Made by a program: the position numbers and the translations under genes
Notes under the pieces: generated by a model
Databases searched by the model: none
Told to the model about the DNA's origin: nothing
Seen by the model: only the letters and a program-made list of their open reading frames with translations
Assembly: GCF_000242895.2 (NCBI RefSeq)
Contig: NC_021171.1
Coordinates: 3,692,001 to 3,756,000, forward strand
Length of the DNA stretch: 64,000 bases
Direction: 5' to 3'
Origin: Bacillus sp. 1NLA3E
GTDB taxonomy: Bacteria; Bacillota; Bacilli; Bacillales; Cytobacillaceae
Part shown: one piece after another, positions 18,474 through 29,490 of the stretch
Layout: each line of letters starts with the position of its first letter
How positions within the stretch are numbered: position 1 is the first letter of the stretch

Positions 18474-19742
18474 TTATTCCATATTTTTAATTAATACATC
18501 ACCGAACTCAGAACATTTTACTTCTGTAGCTCCATCCATTAGTCGTGCAAAATCGTAGGTAACAACCTTTGAATCAATTGATTTTTCAATCGATTTAACG
18601 ATCATATCAGCAGCTTCATTCCAACCTAAGTGTTCTAACATAAGAACACCAGATAGAATTTCGGATGATGGATTTACTTTATCAAGACCAGCATATTTTG
18701 GTGCAGTTCCATGTGTTGCTTCAAAAATGGCATGTCCAGTTTCGTAATTGATATTTGCTCCAGGAGCAATTCCAATTCCTCCAACTTGTGCAGCAAGTGC
18801 ATCAGAGATAAAGTCACCATTCAAGTTCATTGTTGCCACGACATCAAATTCACGAGGGCGAGTTAAAATTTGTTGTAAGAAGATATCAGCAATTGCATCT
18901 TTTACAATAATTTTTCCAGCAGCTTCTGCTTCAGCTTGAGCTTTATTTGCTGCTTCTGCACCTTGCTCCGCAACTAATCTGTCGTATTGAGCCCAAGTAA
19001 ACACTTTATCGCCGAATTCTTTTTCAGCAAGCTCATAGCCCCAATTTTTAAATGCGCCTTCAGTATATTTCATGATATTGCCCTTATGTACAATCGTTAC
19101 AGATTTGCGGCCTTCATTAATTGCATAATTAATTGCTGCACGCACTAAACGGTTAGTACCTTCTTCAGATATAGGTTTAATACCAATACCAGAAGTTTCT
19201 GGGAATCTTATATTTTTAACCCCTAATTCATTTTGTAAGAATGCTATTAATTTCTTAGCATTATCGCTACCTTTTTGGTACTCAATACCAGAGTAAATAT
19301 CTTCAGTATTTTCGCGGAAGATTACCATATTAGTATCTTGGGGGCGTTTTACTGGTGATGGTACCCCTTCGAACCAACGTACTGGGCGTAAACACACAAA
19401 AAGGTCTAGCTCTTGTCTTAATGCAACGTTTAACGAACGAATTCCCCCACCAACTGGAGTAGTTAACGGACCTTTAATAGCAATCAAATATTCATTGATC
19501 ACATCTAGAGTCTCTTGTGGAAGCCATTCTCCTGTTTCATTGAATGCTTTCTCACCAGCTAAAACTTCTTTCCAAACAATTTTACGTTGGCCTTTGTATG
19601 CTTTCTCAACTGCTGCATCAAGAACCCTTGAAGCTGCTGCCCAAATATCTGGTCCTGTTCCATCTCCTTCAATAAATGGAACAATCGGGTTATTTGGTAC
19701 GTTTAATACTCCGTCTTTTACTGTGATTTTTTCTCCTTGCAT
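18474..19742 (-). CDS. icd: Isocitrate dehydrogenase, NADP-dependent
   Basis: Converts isocitrate to 2-oxoglutarate and CO2 with NADP. I choose the ATG at 19742 ([16 protein letters not shown]), six bases after GGAGGGG; an ATG seven codons upstream precedes that site. The product is 422 residues, the size of Bacillus Icd. The substrate loop with the regulated Ser region is visible ([14 protein letters not shown]), and the metal-binding Asp residues lie near [15 protein letters not shown]. It lies between citZ and mdh, the classical operon order. Confidence 0.96.
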   Translation of the reverse strand: MQGEKITVKDGVLNVPNNPIVPFIEGDGTGPDIWAAASRVLDAAVEKAYKGQRKIVWKEVLAGEKAFNETGEWLPQETLDVINEYLIAIKGPLTTPVGGGIRSLNVALRQELDLFVCLRPVRWFEGVPSPVKRPQDTNMVIFRENTEDIYSGIEYQKGSDNAKKLIAFLQNELGVKNIRFPETSGIGIKPISEEGTNRLVRAAINYAINEGRKSVTIVHKGNIMKYTEGAFKNWGYELAEKEFGDKVFTWAQYDRLVAEQGAEAANKAQAEAEAAGKIIVKDAIADIFLQQILTRPREFDVVATMNLNGDFISDALAAQVGGIGIAPGANINYETGHAIFEATHGTAPKYAGLDKVNPSSEILSGVLMLEHLGWNEAADMIVKSIEKSIDSKVVTYDFARLMDGATEVKCSEFGDVLIKNME

Positions 19743-19795
19743 TTCTTTCCCCTCCAAATTCATGAAAATGTGCAGACAACTTGATTGCTTGAATC

Positions 19796-19835
19796 AGTCC
19801 GGTTCTTTTTTAACATACTAAAAAAGAACCGGACT
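19796..19835. promoter_or_regulatory. Long perfect hairpin between citZ and icd
   Basis: AGTCCGGTTCTTTTTTA and its exact complement form a 17-bp stem with a six-base loop. Neither side ends in a proper T-tract outside the stem, so it is not a standard terminator. The stem itself contains an A/T run. It could stall transcription, protect RNA ends or be a processing site that sets the citZ to icd ratio. Confidence 0.7.
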
Positions 19836-19929
19836 TAAAGTCGCTACACCGTTATCAAAAAATAACAAAAACTGTCCCCTATATTACATCAGTTTTTGCT
19901 AAAAAAGTAAAATCTCATGCTCTCTCTAT

Positions 19930-21051
19930 CTATTTATCTCTATTTTCAATTGCAATATATTTTTGCAATGAAGGACCAGTATAATCCGCACGTGGGCGAA
20001 TCAAACGGTTGTTATCATATTGTTCAAGAATGTGAGCTAACCATCCAGATACGCGGCTTACAGCAAAGATTGGAGTAAATAAATCATGATCAATCCCTAA
20101 GCTATGGTAAACCGATGCAGAATAGAAATCTACGTTTGGTGGAAGATTCTTTTCCCCAGTAACGATTGATTCAATTTTAGTAGAAATTTGATACCATTGT
20201 GGTTCTCCAGTTAAATGAGTTAACTTTTCAGACATTAATCTTAAATGTTTGGCGCGAGGGTCCCCTAAACGATAAACGCGGTGACCAAATCCCATAATTT
20301 TCTCTTTGTTTGCTAGTTTACCGCGAACATACGGTTCAACATTAGCTAATGTACCAATTTCAGAAAGCATTTTCATTACAGCTTCATTTGCTCCACCATG
20401 TAATGGTCCTTTTAATGCACCAATAGCGGCGGTAATTCCGGAATATACATCAGATAAGGTTGCCACACAAACACGAGCAGTAAAGGTAGAGGCATTTAAC
20501 TCGTGATCAGCATGTAATACAAGGGCTTTGTTAAAAGCTTCTACAGCAATTCCTTCAGGCACTTTCCCAGTTAACATGTATAGGAAATTCTCAGCAAGAC
20601 TTAAGTCTTTACGAGGAGCAACTGGTTCTAATCCTTTTCTAATTCTTGAAAAGGCTGTAACGATTGTCGGCAATTTAGCCTGAATTCGGATCGCTTTTCG
20701 ATAGTTAGCTTCCTCATCCATTAGGTCTGCCTCATCATCATATAAACCTAATAAAGAAACTGCAGAGCGAAGTGCTGCCATTGGATGTACTTTTTTAATA
20801 GGGTACATTTTAAAATGCTCTAATATTTCCTTTGGTAATTCTGCATTTTCTGCAAGTTGAGTTTTTAGTTCCTCTAATTCATTACTAGTAGGAAGCCTAC
20901 GATGCCAAAGAAGGTAGATAACTTCTTCAAAGCTAGCGTTTACTGCTAAATCATCAATGTCATACCCAACATAAGTTAAAGTATCATCAATGATTGAGCT
21001 AATTGATGAAGTCGTTGCTACTACCCCTTCCAGACCACGTGTAACTGTCAT
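19930..21051 (-). CDS. citZ: Citrate synthase
   Basis: Condenses acetyl-CoA and oxaloacetate to citrate. At 373 residues it has the short Gram-positive length. The catalytic region HADHELNAST near residue 190 and the GFGHRVYRLGDPRA motif near 262 are clear. The ATG follows GGAGAGATT. It is first of citZ-icd-mdh, with a long upstream region holding its promoter. CcpA/CcpC-type control is known in B. subtilis. I see no clear cre here, but there is an inverted repeat at the predicted start of transcription. Confidence 0.96.
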   Translation of the reverse strand: MTVTRGLEGVVATTSSISSIIDDTLTYVGYDIDDLAVNASFEEVIYLLWHRRLPTSNELEELKTQLAENAELPKEILEHFKMYPIKKVHPMAALRSAVSLLGLYDDEADLMDEEANYRKAIRIQAKLPTIVTAFSRIRKGLEPVAPRKDLSLAENFLYMLTGKVPEGIAVEAFNKALVLHADHELNASTFTARVCVATLSDVYSGITAAIGALKGPLHGGANEAVMKMLSEIGTLANVEPYVRGKLANKEKIMGFGHRVYRLGDPRAKHLRLMSEKLTHLTGEPQWYQISTKIESIVTGEKNLPPNVDFYSASVYHSLGIDHDLFTPIFAVSRVSGWLAHILEQYDNNRLIRPRADYTGPSLQKYIAIENRDK

Positions 21052-21432
21052 AATAATCTCTCCTTTACAATATAAAGATTCCCCAATACCCCTTTGTCTG
21101 TATCCGTTGATTTAATTTGCCGAAAAAATCAGTCATTTCCAGCAAGTCAGAAAAGAACCCCTTTGTCTATATAGGGGAGGACAAGTCCACCCGAATTAAA
21201 GTTAGCTGAGAACAGCCAAGCCACAGACCAATGTTAAATCATCAAAAAGTTTGATTGAGCGCTTGCTCAGAAAACATCCAAATTGGAAAAATAAAATCTG
21301 TTTCTTAAAAAGAATTCAAAAACATCCAGTTTAAAGACAAAATACTAACCAAATTCCTCATTTGCATTCAAAATTATTGAATAATCTAAAAAGAAAAGGT
21401 TTTCATTTTTCACAAATTCATTATTAACATGG

Positions 21433-21497
21433 TTGTAATATCTTTTGATAGATACTATTACAAATCTTATTATAAACAATTATCAGACTTTTGTGAA
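21433..21497 (-). promoter_or_regulatory. citZ promoter and adjacent inverted repeat
   Basis: TTCACA (21492-21497), a 17-bp spacer and TATAAT (21469-21474) lie on the minus strand. Immediately downstream, TTGTAATA (21433-21440) and TATTACAA (21456-21463) form an 8-bp inverted repeat that would span about +1 to +30, a plausible repressor site. The remaining leader to citZ (21052-21432) contains two copies of ACCCCTTTGTCT about 65 bp apart and no gene. Confidence 0.55.
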
Positions 21498-21524
21498 CGA
21501 AAAGTGTTTAAAATGTCAAAATTA

Positions 21525-21992
21525 TTATTTCACAAAAAACAGATGAACAATTTTCATGGCTGTATAAGCAATACCAGCACCGATTAAAGGCCCAACGGCC
21601 ACACCTTTAAATAAAGATACAGAAAGAATAGTCCCTAGCACTAAAGCAGTAGTAATATGCGGATCCTCAGCTAATAAAGTAACTCCTCCTTTTGCCAACA
21701 ATGCAACGGCCATTCCAGATATTAAGGCAATCCAAGCAAAAGGGGTCTTAAACGCACCAGATAAATCCTTAAAGCCAATTTCCCCAGATGCAATTGGGGC
21801 TAGGACAGCAATTGTGATTACTGTAACTCCCCAGTTAATTCCCTTTGATTGTAGGAAAGTAAAGGCTTTCGCATCTAAACCAGCAATTTTCATGATTAGC
21901 AAACAGATTACGGCAATGATTAACGTTTGATTTTTTGCAACGGAACCAATTACTAATAATATGATTAAAAACCAAATAGGTTCGAATTTCAT
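21525..21992 (-). CDS. ytwI: DUF441-type membrane protein YtwI
   Basis: A very hydrophobic protein of 155 residues with about five membrane helices (such as FLIILLVIGSVA at the start and TALVLGTILSVSLFKGVAVG near 118). It resembles the DUF441 family; the function is unknown. It sits between citZ and divergent ytvI, as in B. subtilis. The ATG follows an AGGATG-type site. No charged transporter motif stands out. The C-terminus ends close to the long citZ upstream region. Confidence 0.8.
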   Translation of the reverse strand: MKFEPIWFLIILLVIGSVAKNQTLIIAVICLLIMKIAGLDAKAFTFLQSKGINWGVTVITIAVLAPIASGEIGFKDLSGAFKTPFAWIALISGMAVALLAKGGVTLLAEDPHITTALVLGTILSVSLFKGVAVGPLIGAGIAYTAMKIVHLFFVK

Positions 21993-22134
21993 ATTGTGAT
22001 CATCCTTTCTTTAGGCTGAGTTGAACTTGTCTGTTGTTCTCATCTCCAGGCACTCACCTTGCGAATATTCGATGCTATTTTTTCTATAAAATGTTAAAAT
22101 ATTACTAACATCGATTTCTAGAGGAGGTCCTTCA

Positions 22135-23250
22135 TTGAATAAAAAATATATTTACCTATCGCTTCGTTTTTTATTTGTGATTGGTATTGTTTTATTGTTC
22201 CTAGTCAGTTTTTTTTACTTATCAAAAGTTACCTATCCTTTTCTAATCGGATTAGTCATTGCCTTTTTGATGAACCCGCTCGTGAATTTCTTTGAAAAAA
22301 AGGCCAGGATGCCAAGAGTCCTTTCCGTTTTAGTTACATTAATTATCATATTTGCTATTTTTGCAGGTTTGGTTACACTCTTAATTGCTGAGATTGTTGC
22401 TGGGGCAAATTATTTAGCAACAGTAGTTCCTGACCATTTAGATACACTGATTAATTACATAGAACAACTATTTGCCGGACAAATCCTACCCCTATACCAT
22501 CAATTAACGAATCTATTTCAAAACCTTGATGCCGGCCAACAAGGGACAATCATGGAAAACATCCAAAACGTTGGCAAAAAATTTGGAACAACTGTCGGAA
22601 GCTTTATTCAAAACTTTTTCGGGAATATTCCAAATGTATTGTCTTGGTTTCCAAATGCGGCAACTGTTTTAATATTTTCACTCTTAGCAACGTTTTTTAT
22701 CAGTAAAGACTGGTATAAATTTTCAGCGATGGCGGGCAAATTTTTACCCAACCGTGCCAAGACAAGCGGAAAAACGGTATTTGTCGACTTAAAACGGGCG
22801 CTTTTTGGTTTCTTGAAGGCACAAGCAACACTTATTTCAATTACTACTGTGATTATCTTAATCGGATTGCTTATCCTCCGTGTTGATTATGCCATTACGA
22901 TTGCTTTAATTGCAGGAATTGTTGATATTATCCCTTACTTAGGAACAGGTTCTATCTTTGTTCCATGGATCATTTATGAAGTCATAACAGGAGAAACTGG
23001 TTTAGCGATTGGCTTAGGTGTCATCTATATTATCGTGCTTGTTCAACGACAGGTGATGGAACCAAAGATATTATCCTCCAACATTGGACTTGACCCTCTC
23101 GCAACCTTAATAGCTCTTTTTGTTGGATTTAAATTAATCGGGTTCCTTGGTTTAATCGCCGGACCTGTTATCTTGGTTATTATCACCACTCTCAATCGTG
23201 CCAATGTATTCCGTGATGTTTGGACATTTATTAAAGGAAATGAAGTCTAA
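22135..23250 (+). CDS. ytvI: AI-2E family membrane protein YtvI
   Basis: A 371-residue polytopic protein of the AI-2E (PerM-like) family. N-terminal helices (about 9-75) are followed by a soluble segment rich in Gln and Phe and then C-terminal helices including the family motif YLGTGSIFVPW near 268. Some relatives export small molecules or act as ion antiporters; the substrate here is unknown. Translation starts at TTG (22135), eight bases after GGAGG. It is the only plus-strand gene in this part, running divergently from ytwI, and it ends in a bidirectional terminator shared with fxsA. Confidence 0.86.
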   Translation: MNKKYIYLSLRFLFVIGIVLLFLVSFFYLSKVTYPFLIGLVIAFLMNPLVNFFEKKARMPRVLSVLVTLIIIFAIFAGLVTLLIAEIVAGANYLATVVPDHLDTLINYIEQLFAGQILPLYHQLTNLFQNLDAGQQGTIMENIQNVGKKFGTTVGSFIQNFFGNIPNVLSWFPNAATVLIFSLLATFFISKDWYKFSAMAGKFLPNRAKTSGKTVFVDLKRALFGFLKAQATLISITTVIILIGLLILRVDYAITIALIAGIVDIIPYLGTGSIFVPWIIYEVITGETGLAIGLGVIYIIVLVQRQVMEPKILSSNIGLDPLATLIALFVGFKLIGFLGLIAGPVILVIITTLNRANVFRDVWTFIKGNEV

Positions 23251-23256
23251 CTTAAA

Positions 23257-23285
23257 GGCAGGCTCTTCTAGGAGCCTGCCTTTAT
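23257..23285. terminator. Bidirectional terminator between ytvI and fxsA
   Basis: GGCAGGCTC and GAGCCTGCC form a perfect 9-bp stem with a six-base loop (23257-23280), followed by TTTAT on the plus strand and preceded by AAA. It serves ytvI and could also serve fxsA, whose stop adjoins it. Confidence 0.82.
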
Positions 23286-23668
23286 CGTATTATCGTTATT
23301 CTCCCCTTGTCGAGCCGGTCTCTGAAAAATTTTGTTAACAGCTTTTTAAAATAAATCCTTGTTTGCGGAATCAAAAGTACCAAACCAAACACATCTGTAA
23401 GGAATCCTGGGGTGAGCAACAATGTCCCACCGATTATGATACATATCCCATCAAGCAATTCTTCTCCTGGCATCCTTCCAAAACGAAGCTGCTCTTGAGC
23501 CTTTCTAATCGTTTCCATTCCCTGCTTTTTCGCTAAATATGCACCAACTACCCCTGTAAAGATAATCAAGGAAATAGTTGGTAGGATTCCGATTATATGC
23601 CCTGATAATAAAAGAAATCCTATTTCTCCTGCTGGAATTAATATTAAAAGTAATATTAAGTAGCGCAT
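23282..23668 (-). CDS. fxsA: FxsA family membrane protein
   Basis: A 128-residue membrane protein with about three hydrophobic segments (MRYLILLLILIPAGEIGFLL, then ILPTISLIIFTGVVGAYLA, then GTLLLTPGFLTDVFGLVLL). The PAGEIGFLL start and the LTPGFLTD motif are typical of FxsA, a protein named from phage-exclusion suppression in E. coli; its cellular role is not established. It lies downstream of pyk, separated by a terminator. The B. subtilis relative is in the same position. Confidence 0.85.
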   Translation of the reverse strand: MRYLILLLILIPAGEIGFLLLSGHIIGILPTISLIIFTGVVGAYLAKKQGMETIRKAQEQLRFGRMPGEELLDGICIIIGGTLLLTPGFLTDVFGLVLLIPQTRIYFKKLLTKFFRDRLDKGRITIIR

Positions 23669-23701
23669 TTCCTTATCAACTCCCCATCTCCCTATTATTT
23701 C

Positions 23702-23728
23702 AAAAAAAGGATGGGAAAAGTCCCATCC
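23702..23728 (-). terminator. Intrinsic terminator after pyk
   Basis: GGATGGGAC and TTTTCCCATCC form a hairpin (23709-23728) with TTTTTTT on the minus strand. Between it and the pyk stop lies a short remnant (23755-23795) like the repeat at 7003-7143. Confidence 0.8.
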
Positions 23729-23797
23729 TCAATTTATATGTCTAGTTTCCACTTTTCGTTCTGTCTAGCTATGCACCTAGCGCTTTAGCCTTCGTTC

Positions 23798-25558
23798 TTA
23801 GAGGACACTTGCATGGCCATTGTAAATAACGCCTCTTGCAGCATCTACTGTTATTTCTTGACCATCCGTTAACAATTTGGTTGCATTCTCAACCCCGATA
23901 ATAACAGGAATCCCTAAATTTAATCCCACTACTGCGCCATGGCTAGTCAAACCGCCTTCTTCAGTAATTAACGCACTGCATTTTTCAATAGCCGGAACCA
24001 TATCACGATCAGATCCAATCGTGACTAAAATGGCGCCCTCTGTTACCTTGTTAAGTGCTTCATTTGCGTCTTGAGCAATTACAACCCTGCCATAAGCTGA
24101 TTTACGACCGATTCCTTGAGCTTTGGCAAGAACATCACCCACAATGTGAATCTTCATTAGATTGGTTGTCCCAGTTTCGCCAACAGGTACTCCTGCAGTA
24201 ATAACAACAAGGTCTCCACGTTTCACAATCGTGCTATTTACACTTTCTTGAACAGCAAAATCGAGCATTTCGTCAGTTGTTGTAGCTCTTTGGCTGATTT
24301 GCGGGTAAACACCCCAAACCAAAGATAATCTGCGTAAAATATGATCGTTTGAAGTGACAGCTACGATTGGAGCTTTTGGACGGTATTTTGAAATCATTCG
24401 GGCTGTATGTCCGCTTTCAGTCGGTGTAATAATTGCATTCACATCTAAATTTAATGCTGTATGTGCCACCGATTGACCGATAGCATCAGTTAAATTATGT
24501 TCTGTGTTTTTGCTACGGTTTGATAAAATCTCCCGATGATCTAGTGCTGTCTCTGCACGTGAAGCAATATTGTTCATTGTCGTAACTGCTTCAACAGGAT
24601 ACTGACCGGCTGCTGTTTCACCAGATAGCATAATAGCATCGGTACCGTCAAATATTGCATTGGCAACATCACTTGCTTCCGCACGAGTCGGACGTGGATT
24701 TCTTTGCATAGAATCAAGCATTTGTGTTGCTGTAATGACTGGCTTTCCTAGTGCATTACACTTATTAATCAATTGCTTTTGAACAAGAGGCACTTCTTCT
24801 GCAGGAATTTCAACACCCAAATCCCCACGTGCAACCATTAATCCGTCTGAAACCATTAAGATTTCATCAATATGGTCAACACCCTCTTGATTTTCAATTT
24901 TTGGAATGATATTGATATGAACACCATGATTTTCTTCAAGTAATCGGCGAATCTCTAAAACATCTGTTGCTCTGCGAACAAAAGATGCGGCAATAAAGTC
25001 GACATTTTGTTCTATTCCAAATAAGATATCTTGAGTATCTTTATCGGTGATACCTGGAAGATTGACACGAACTCCTGGAACGTTAACGCCTTTTTTATTC
25101 TTAAGTGTGCCACCATTTAATACTTTAGTGGTGATTTCACCGATTTCTTTATTTACTTCTAGTACTTGAAGACCAATCAAACCATCATCTAACAGAATGG
25201 TTGAACCTGGAAAAACGTCTTCAATTAACCCTGGATAAGTAATTGAAAATTTTTCTACGGTCCCCAATACTTCAGACATCGAAATCTTCACTTCTTGACC
25301 AGATGTTAAATCAATTGCTCCATTCTCCATGTTGTTCGTACGAATCTCAGGTCCTTTTGTATCTAATAAAATGGCAATAGTTTTTCCCGTCATTGCAGCT
25401 GCTTCGCGAATATTTTTAATTCTTTCGCCGTGTTCTTCGTGGTCCCCATGTGAAAAGTTCAATCGGGCCACGTTCATACCTGCCTCAATTAATTGAGTGA
25501 GCTTTTCAACACTTTCACTTGCTGGGCCAATCGTACAAACAATTTTCGTTTTACGCAT
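23798..25558 (-). CDS. pyk: Pyruvate kinase with C-terminal PEP-utiliser domain
   Basis: Transfers phosphate from phosphoenolpyruvate to ADP, giving pyruvate and ATP, the last step of glycolysis. At 586 residues it is longer than the common 470. The extra C-terminus (about 475-586) contains [20 protein letters not shown], the PEP-utilising mobile-domain motif with its conserved His. This is typical of Bacillus Pyk. Catalytic core motifs include [12 protein letters not shown] and [10 protein letters not shown]. The ATG follows GGAGGATTTCAAT. It is 29 bp after pfkA, so the two form an operon. Confidence 0.97.
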   Translation of the reverse strand: MRKTKIVCTIGPASESVEKLTQLIEAGMNVARLNFSHGDHEEHGERIKNIREAAAMTGKTIAILLDTKGPEIRTNNMENGAIDLTSGQEVKISMSEVLGTVEKFSITYPGLIEDVFPGSTILLDDGLIGLQVLEVNKEIGEITTKVLNGGTLKNKKGVNVPGVRVNLPGITDKDTQDILFGIEQNVDFIAASFVRRATDVLEIRRLLEENHGVHINIIPKIENQEGVDHIDEILMVSDGLMVARGDLGVEIPAEEVPLVQKQLINKCNALGKPVITATQMLDSMQRNPRPTRAEASDVANAIFDGTDAIMLSGETAAGQYPVEAVTTMNNIASRAETALDHREILSNRSKNTEHNLTDAIGQSVAHTALNLDVNAIITPTESGHTARMISKYRPKAPIVAVTSNDHILRRLSLVWGVYPQISQRATTTDEMLDFAVQESVNSTIVKRGDLVVITAGVPVGETGTTNLMKIHIVGDVLAKAQGIGRKSAYGRVVIAQDANEALNKVTEGAILVTIGSDRDMVPAIEKCSALITEEGGLTSHGAVVGLNLGIPVIIGVENATKLLTDGQEITVDAARGVIYNGHASVL

Positions 25559-25587
25559 ATTGAAATCCTCCTTCTAGAAATAATCCC

Positions 25588-26847
<1,260 letters not shown>

Positions 26848-27825
26848 TTATTTCACGACACTTAACTCTGATGAAAATGTGTATGCGCCGATTTTCTTGA
26901 ATTTTTCATAGCGATCGTCAACAAGTTCCTCTTTTGAGAGCTTGAGTAATTCTTTCAAAGAGGTAAGGATCATCTTATCAATTTCTTCGGCTTGCATTTT
27001 AGTATCTTTGTGCGCTCCACCTTTAATCTCGGGAATAATCTCATCTATGATTCCCAACTCTTTCAAATCTGGAGCTGTAATTTTCATTGTTTCGGCGGCT
27101 TTTTTTGCAAGAGACGCATCCCGCCATAAGATCGAGGCTGCCCCTTCAGGAGAAATAACAGAGTAGGTTGAGTTTTCCAGCATAAAGAGGCGATTTCCGA
27201 CGCCTAAAGCCAGTGCACCACCACTCCCACCTTCTCCTATGACTATACAAATTACAGGAACCTTTAGACTTGCCATTTCAAACAAATTTCTGGCAATTGC
27301 TTCGCTTTGTCCCCGTTCTTCTGCCGCTTTTCCTGGATATGCCCCTTTAGTATCGATAAAACAAACGATTGGGCGACGAAACTTCTCGGCTTGTTTCATC
27401 AACCTTAATGCTTTTCTATATCCTTCAGGATGAGGCATGCCGAAGTTTCTTCGGATATTTTCCTTTGTATCTCTTCCACGTTGGTGACCAATCACTGTAA
27501 GTGGCAAACCGTGAAACTTGGCGATCCCGCCAACAATGGCTTCATCATCTCTAAACGTTCTATCCCCGTGCCATTCAATAAAGTCAGTAAAAAGATGAGG
27601 GATATAGTCTAACGTTGTTGGTCTGTTCTGAAGTCGGGCTAACTGAACACGATCCCATGGTTTCATATTTTCATATATGTCTTTTTCTAGCTTTTCAAGC
27701 CTAATTTCAAGTTTAGCTATTTCTGATGATAAATCTACATCAGCTTTTACTGTGAACTCTTTCAACTCAGTAATTTTTTTCCTAAGCTCAATGACCGGGC
27801 GCTCAAATTCTAATTCTCCTACCAT
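26848..27825 (-). CDS. accA: Acetyl-CoA carboxylase carboxyltransferase subunit alpha
   Basis: Forms with AccD the carboxyltransferase that moves the carboxyl group from biotin to acetyl-CoA, giving malonyl-CoA for fatty-acid synthesis. At 325 residues it is standard. Crotonase-fold motifs include [16 protein letters not shown] near residue 197 and [13 protein letters not shown] near 223. The ATG overlaps the accD stop by seven bases, showing coupling. Its ribosome site GGGAGGTGAG lies inside accD. A terminator follows it. Confidence 0.96.
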   Translation of the reverse strand: MVGELEFERPVIELRKKITELKEFTVKADVDLSSEIAKLEIRLEKLEKDIYENMKPWDRVQLARLQNRPTTLDYIPHLFTDFIEWHGDRTFRDDEAIVGGIAKFHGLPLTVIGHQRGRDTKENIRRNFGMPHPEGYRKALRLMKQAEKFRRPIVCFIDTKGAYPGKAAEERGQSEAIARNLFEMASLKVPVICIVIGEGGSGGALALGVGNRLFMLENSTYSVISPEGAASILWRDASLAKKAAETMKITAPDLKELGIIDEIIPEIKGGAHKDTKMQAEEIDKMILTSLKELLKLSKEELVDDRYEKFKKIGAYTFSSELSVVK

Positions 27826-28688
27826 TGAAGCTCACCTCCCGGTTGGTGAATGTCAAGAATGGTTGTGATCTTTTCCCTTAATTCCTGTCTTGTAATAACT
27901 GCATCTAATTGACCACACTTTAAAAGGAATTCAGCGGTTTGAAAATCATCCGGAAGCTCTTCTCTAATCGTTTGCTCAATAATTCGGCGACCTGCAAAAC
28001 CAATTAATGCCCCTGGTTCAGCAAGATTAATATCACCAAGAGAAGCGAAGCTTGCTGAAACTCCACCAGTCGTTGGATGAGTCATGATTGAAATAATCAA
28101 CCCACCATGATCACTAAACCTTTTTAAAGCAACACTTGTCTTGGCCATTTGCATCAAACTTAAAGCACCTTCTTGCATTCTTGCCCCGCCTGATGCAGTA
28201 AAAATGATAAACGGAACGGATAACTCATCGGCTTTTTCAATTGCTCGGGTTATTTTTTCTCCAACAACAGACCCCATACTCCCCATTCGAAAGGTAGAGT
28301 CCATAATCGCAACTACCACTGTAAAATCGTTTACTTTGCCGACTCCAGTTACAACTGCCTCATTTAAGCCTGTTCTTGCATGATCGCTTTCCAGTTTTTC
28401 CAGATAATCAGGAAACTGCAGTGGATTAGTTGAAATCATATTTTGGTTGATTTCCACAAAACTTCCCTCATCAAGAAAACTCTCCATACGTTCGTTAGAA
28501 TTCATTGGATGATGGAATCCGCAATGTAAGCAAACCTTTAAATTTTTTACAAATTCTTTTGTATACATATTTTTTTTGCAATTTGGACATTTCGTCATGA
28601 TTCCTTCAGGTACATCCTGATTTGCTGTTTCTGAAGGAACAGTAGCATATTTCTTCTTTTTTGACTTTGTAAAAAGTTCTTTAAGCAA
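27819..28688 (-). CDS. accD: Acetyl-CoA carboxylase carboxyltransferase subunit beta
   Basis: The beta subunit of the carboxyltransferase; its zinc ribbon helps bind the enzyme's own mRNA or DNA in some bacteria. At 289 residues it shows a four-Cys ribbon (CPNC near 34-37 and CLHC near 53-56) and the oxyanion-hole region [17 protein letters not shown]. Translation begins at TTG (28688), nine bases after GGGAGG. It is first of accDA. A near-palindromic GTGGCCAGACCAC lies about 85 bp upstream, matching the site before ytsJ. Confidence 0.96.
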   Translation of the reverse strand: MLKELFTKSKKKKYATVPSETANQDVPEGIMTKCPNCKKNMYTKEFVKNLKVCLHCGFHHPMNSNERMESFLDEGSFVEINQNMISTNPLQFPDYLEKLESDHARTGLNEAVVTGVGKVNDFTVVVAIMDSTFRMGSMGSVVGEKITRAIEKADELSVPFIIFTASGGARMQEGALSLMQMAKTSVALKRFSDHGGLIISIMTHPTTGGVSASFASLGDINLAEPGALIGFAGRRIIEQTIREELPDDFQTAEFLLKCGQLDAVITRQELREKITTILDIHQPGGELQW

Positions 28689-28746
28689 GGTGGAACCTCC
28701 CTTGTTGGTACGCTAAAAATTAAGCAGGTAACAACATATCATTATT

Positions 28747-28785
28747 ATCCCAATCCATTGGGATTGTCTAAGTGGCCAGACCACT
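28747..28785 (-). promoter_or_regulatory. accD leader: GntR-type operator and hairpin
   Basis: AGTGGCCAGACCACT (28771-28785) is a palindrome with one mismatch pair and has the TGG..GACCA form expected of a FadR-type GntR operator. It lies about 30 bp after a TATAAT at 28813-28818. Further downstream, ATCCCAAT and ATTGGGAT (28747-28764) form a perfect 8-bp hairpin arm pair with a 2-base centre. Both lie between the regulator gene and accD. Confidence 0.6.
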
Positions 28786-28854
28786 CACATAAAATATTCT
28801 GCTTGTCTATCCATTATATGAGAGTGTCTATTATAAATCTGTAGGATTATGTCG

Positions 28855-29490
28855 TTAGTATCCCGACAATTTTCGTAGTTCGCTATATACGGAAATGATT
28901 GCTAATTGATCTTTAGCAATCAAGGCTTCCACAAGAGCAGAATAATAAGTTGTTGGAATAGGCTTCTCATGTGACGGCAATGAATTGTAGTATTCTTTTA
29001 AAATTAACCAGATTCTTAATAATAACCGATTTTCGGATAATTTAACAATGTTTAAAAAATACTCATCATCAGAAAAAGGGTTATTTTGGACCCAATTGTA
29101 AAAAATATTTAACTTTTCATCATTATTTCTTTGAACTATAAGTAGTAAACTGTCTAATTCAATTAAATATTTCGTTTCTGGCACATCTTTTTTAGCTTGC
29201 TTATCTTGAAGAACAAATGTACTCAGTAATTCTACAAGTTGATGGCCACGAAAGTCTCGGATAAACGTTCCTTCTCCTCGTCTTGTTTCGATTAAACCTA
29301 AAAGTTCTAACGAGCGAAGTGCCTCTCTAACAGAAGAGCGCCCTACATTTAGGCGCTCTGTCAGTTCCCTTTCTGAGGGAAGTTTATCTCCAGACTTAAG
29401 ATTGTCTGATTCAATCATCATTCTCAATTGTTTGACTATCTCTAGATAAACCTTTGAATTCTGTGATGTATTCAAATTTATGTCACTCAC
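28855..29490 (-). CDS. GntR/FadR-type transcriptional regulator
   Basis: A winged-helix regulator. Residues of about 15-80 contain the GntR DNA-binding domain (LKSGDKLPSERELTERL followed by GRSSVREALRSLELLGLI), and an FCD-like helical sensor domain follows. The effector is unknown. I place the start at GTG 29490, overlapping the ytsJ stop by eight bases, giving 211 residues; the ribosome site is weak and a longer N-terminus through ytsJ is possible but unlikely. It lies between ytsJ and accDA. Both flanking transcription units carry matching GTGGTC-type palindromes, so it likely controls them and possibly itself through ytsJ. Confidence 0.88.
   Translation of the reverse strand: MSDINLNTSQNSKVYLEIVKQLRMMIESDNLKSGDKLPSERELTERLNVGRSSVREALRSLELLGLIETRRGEGTFIRDFRGHQLVELLSTFVLQDKQAKKDVPETKYLIELDSLLLIVQRNNDEKLNIFYNWVQNNPFSDDEYFLNIVKLSENRLLLRIWLILKEYYNSLPSHEKPIPTTYYSALVEALIAKDQLAIISVYSELRKLSGY

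Noticed and set aside
21052-21432. A riboswitch in the citZ leader
   Set aside because: I found no conserved riboswitch motif and no terminator/antiterminator pair, only a short direct repeat.
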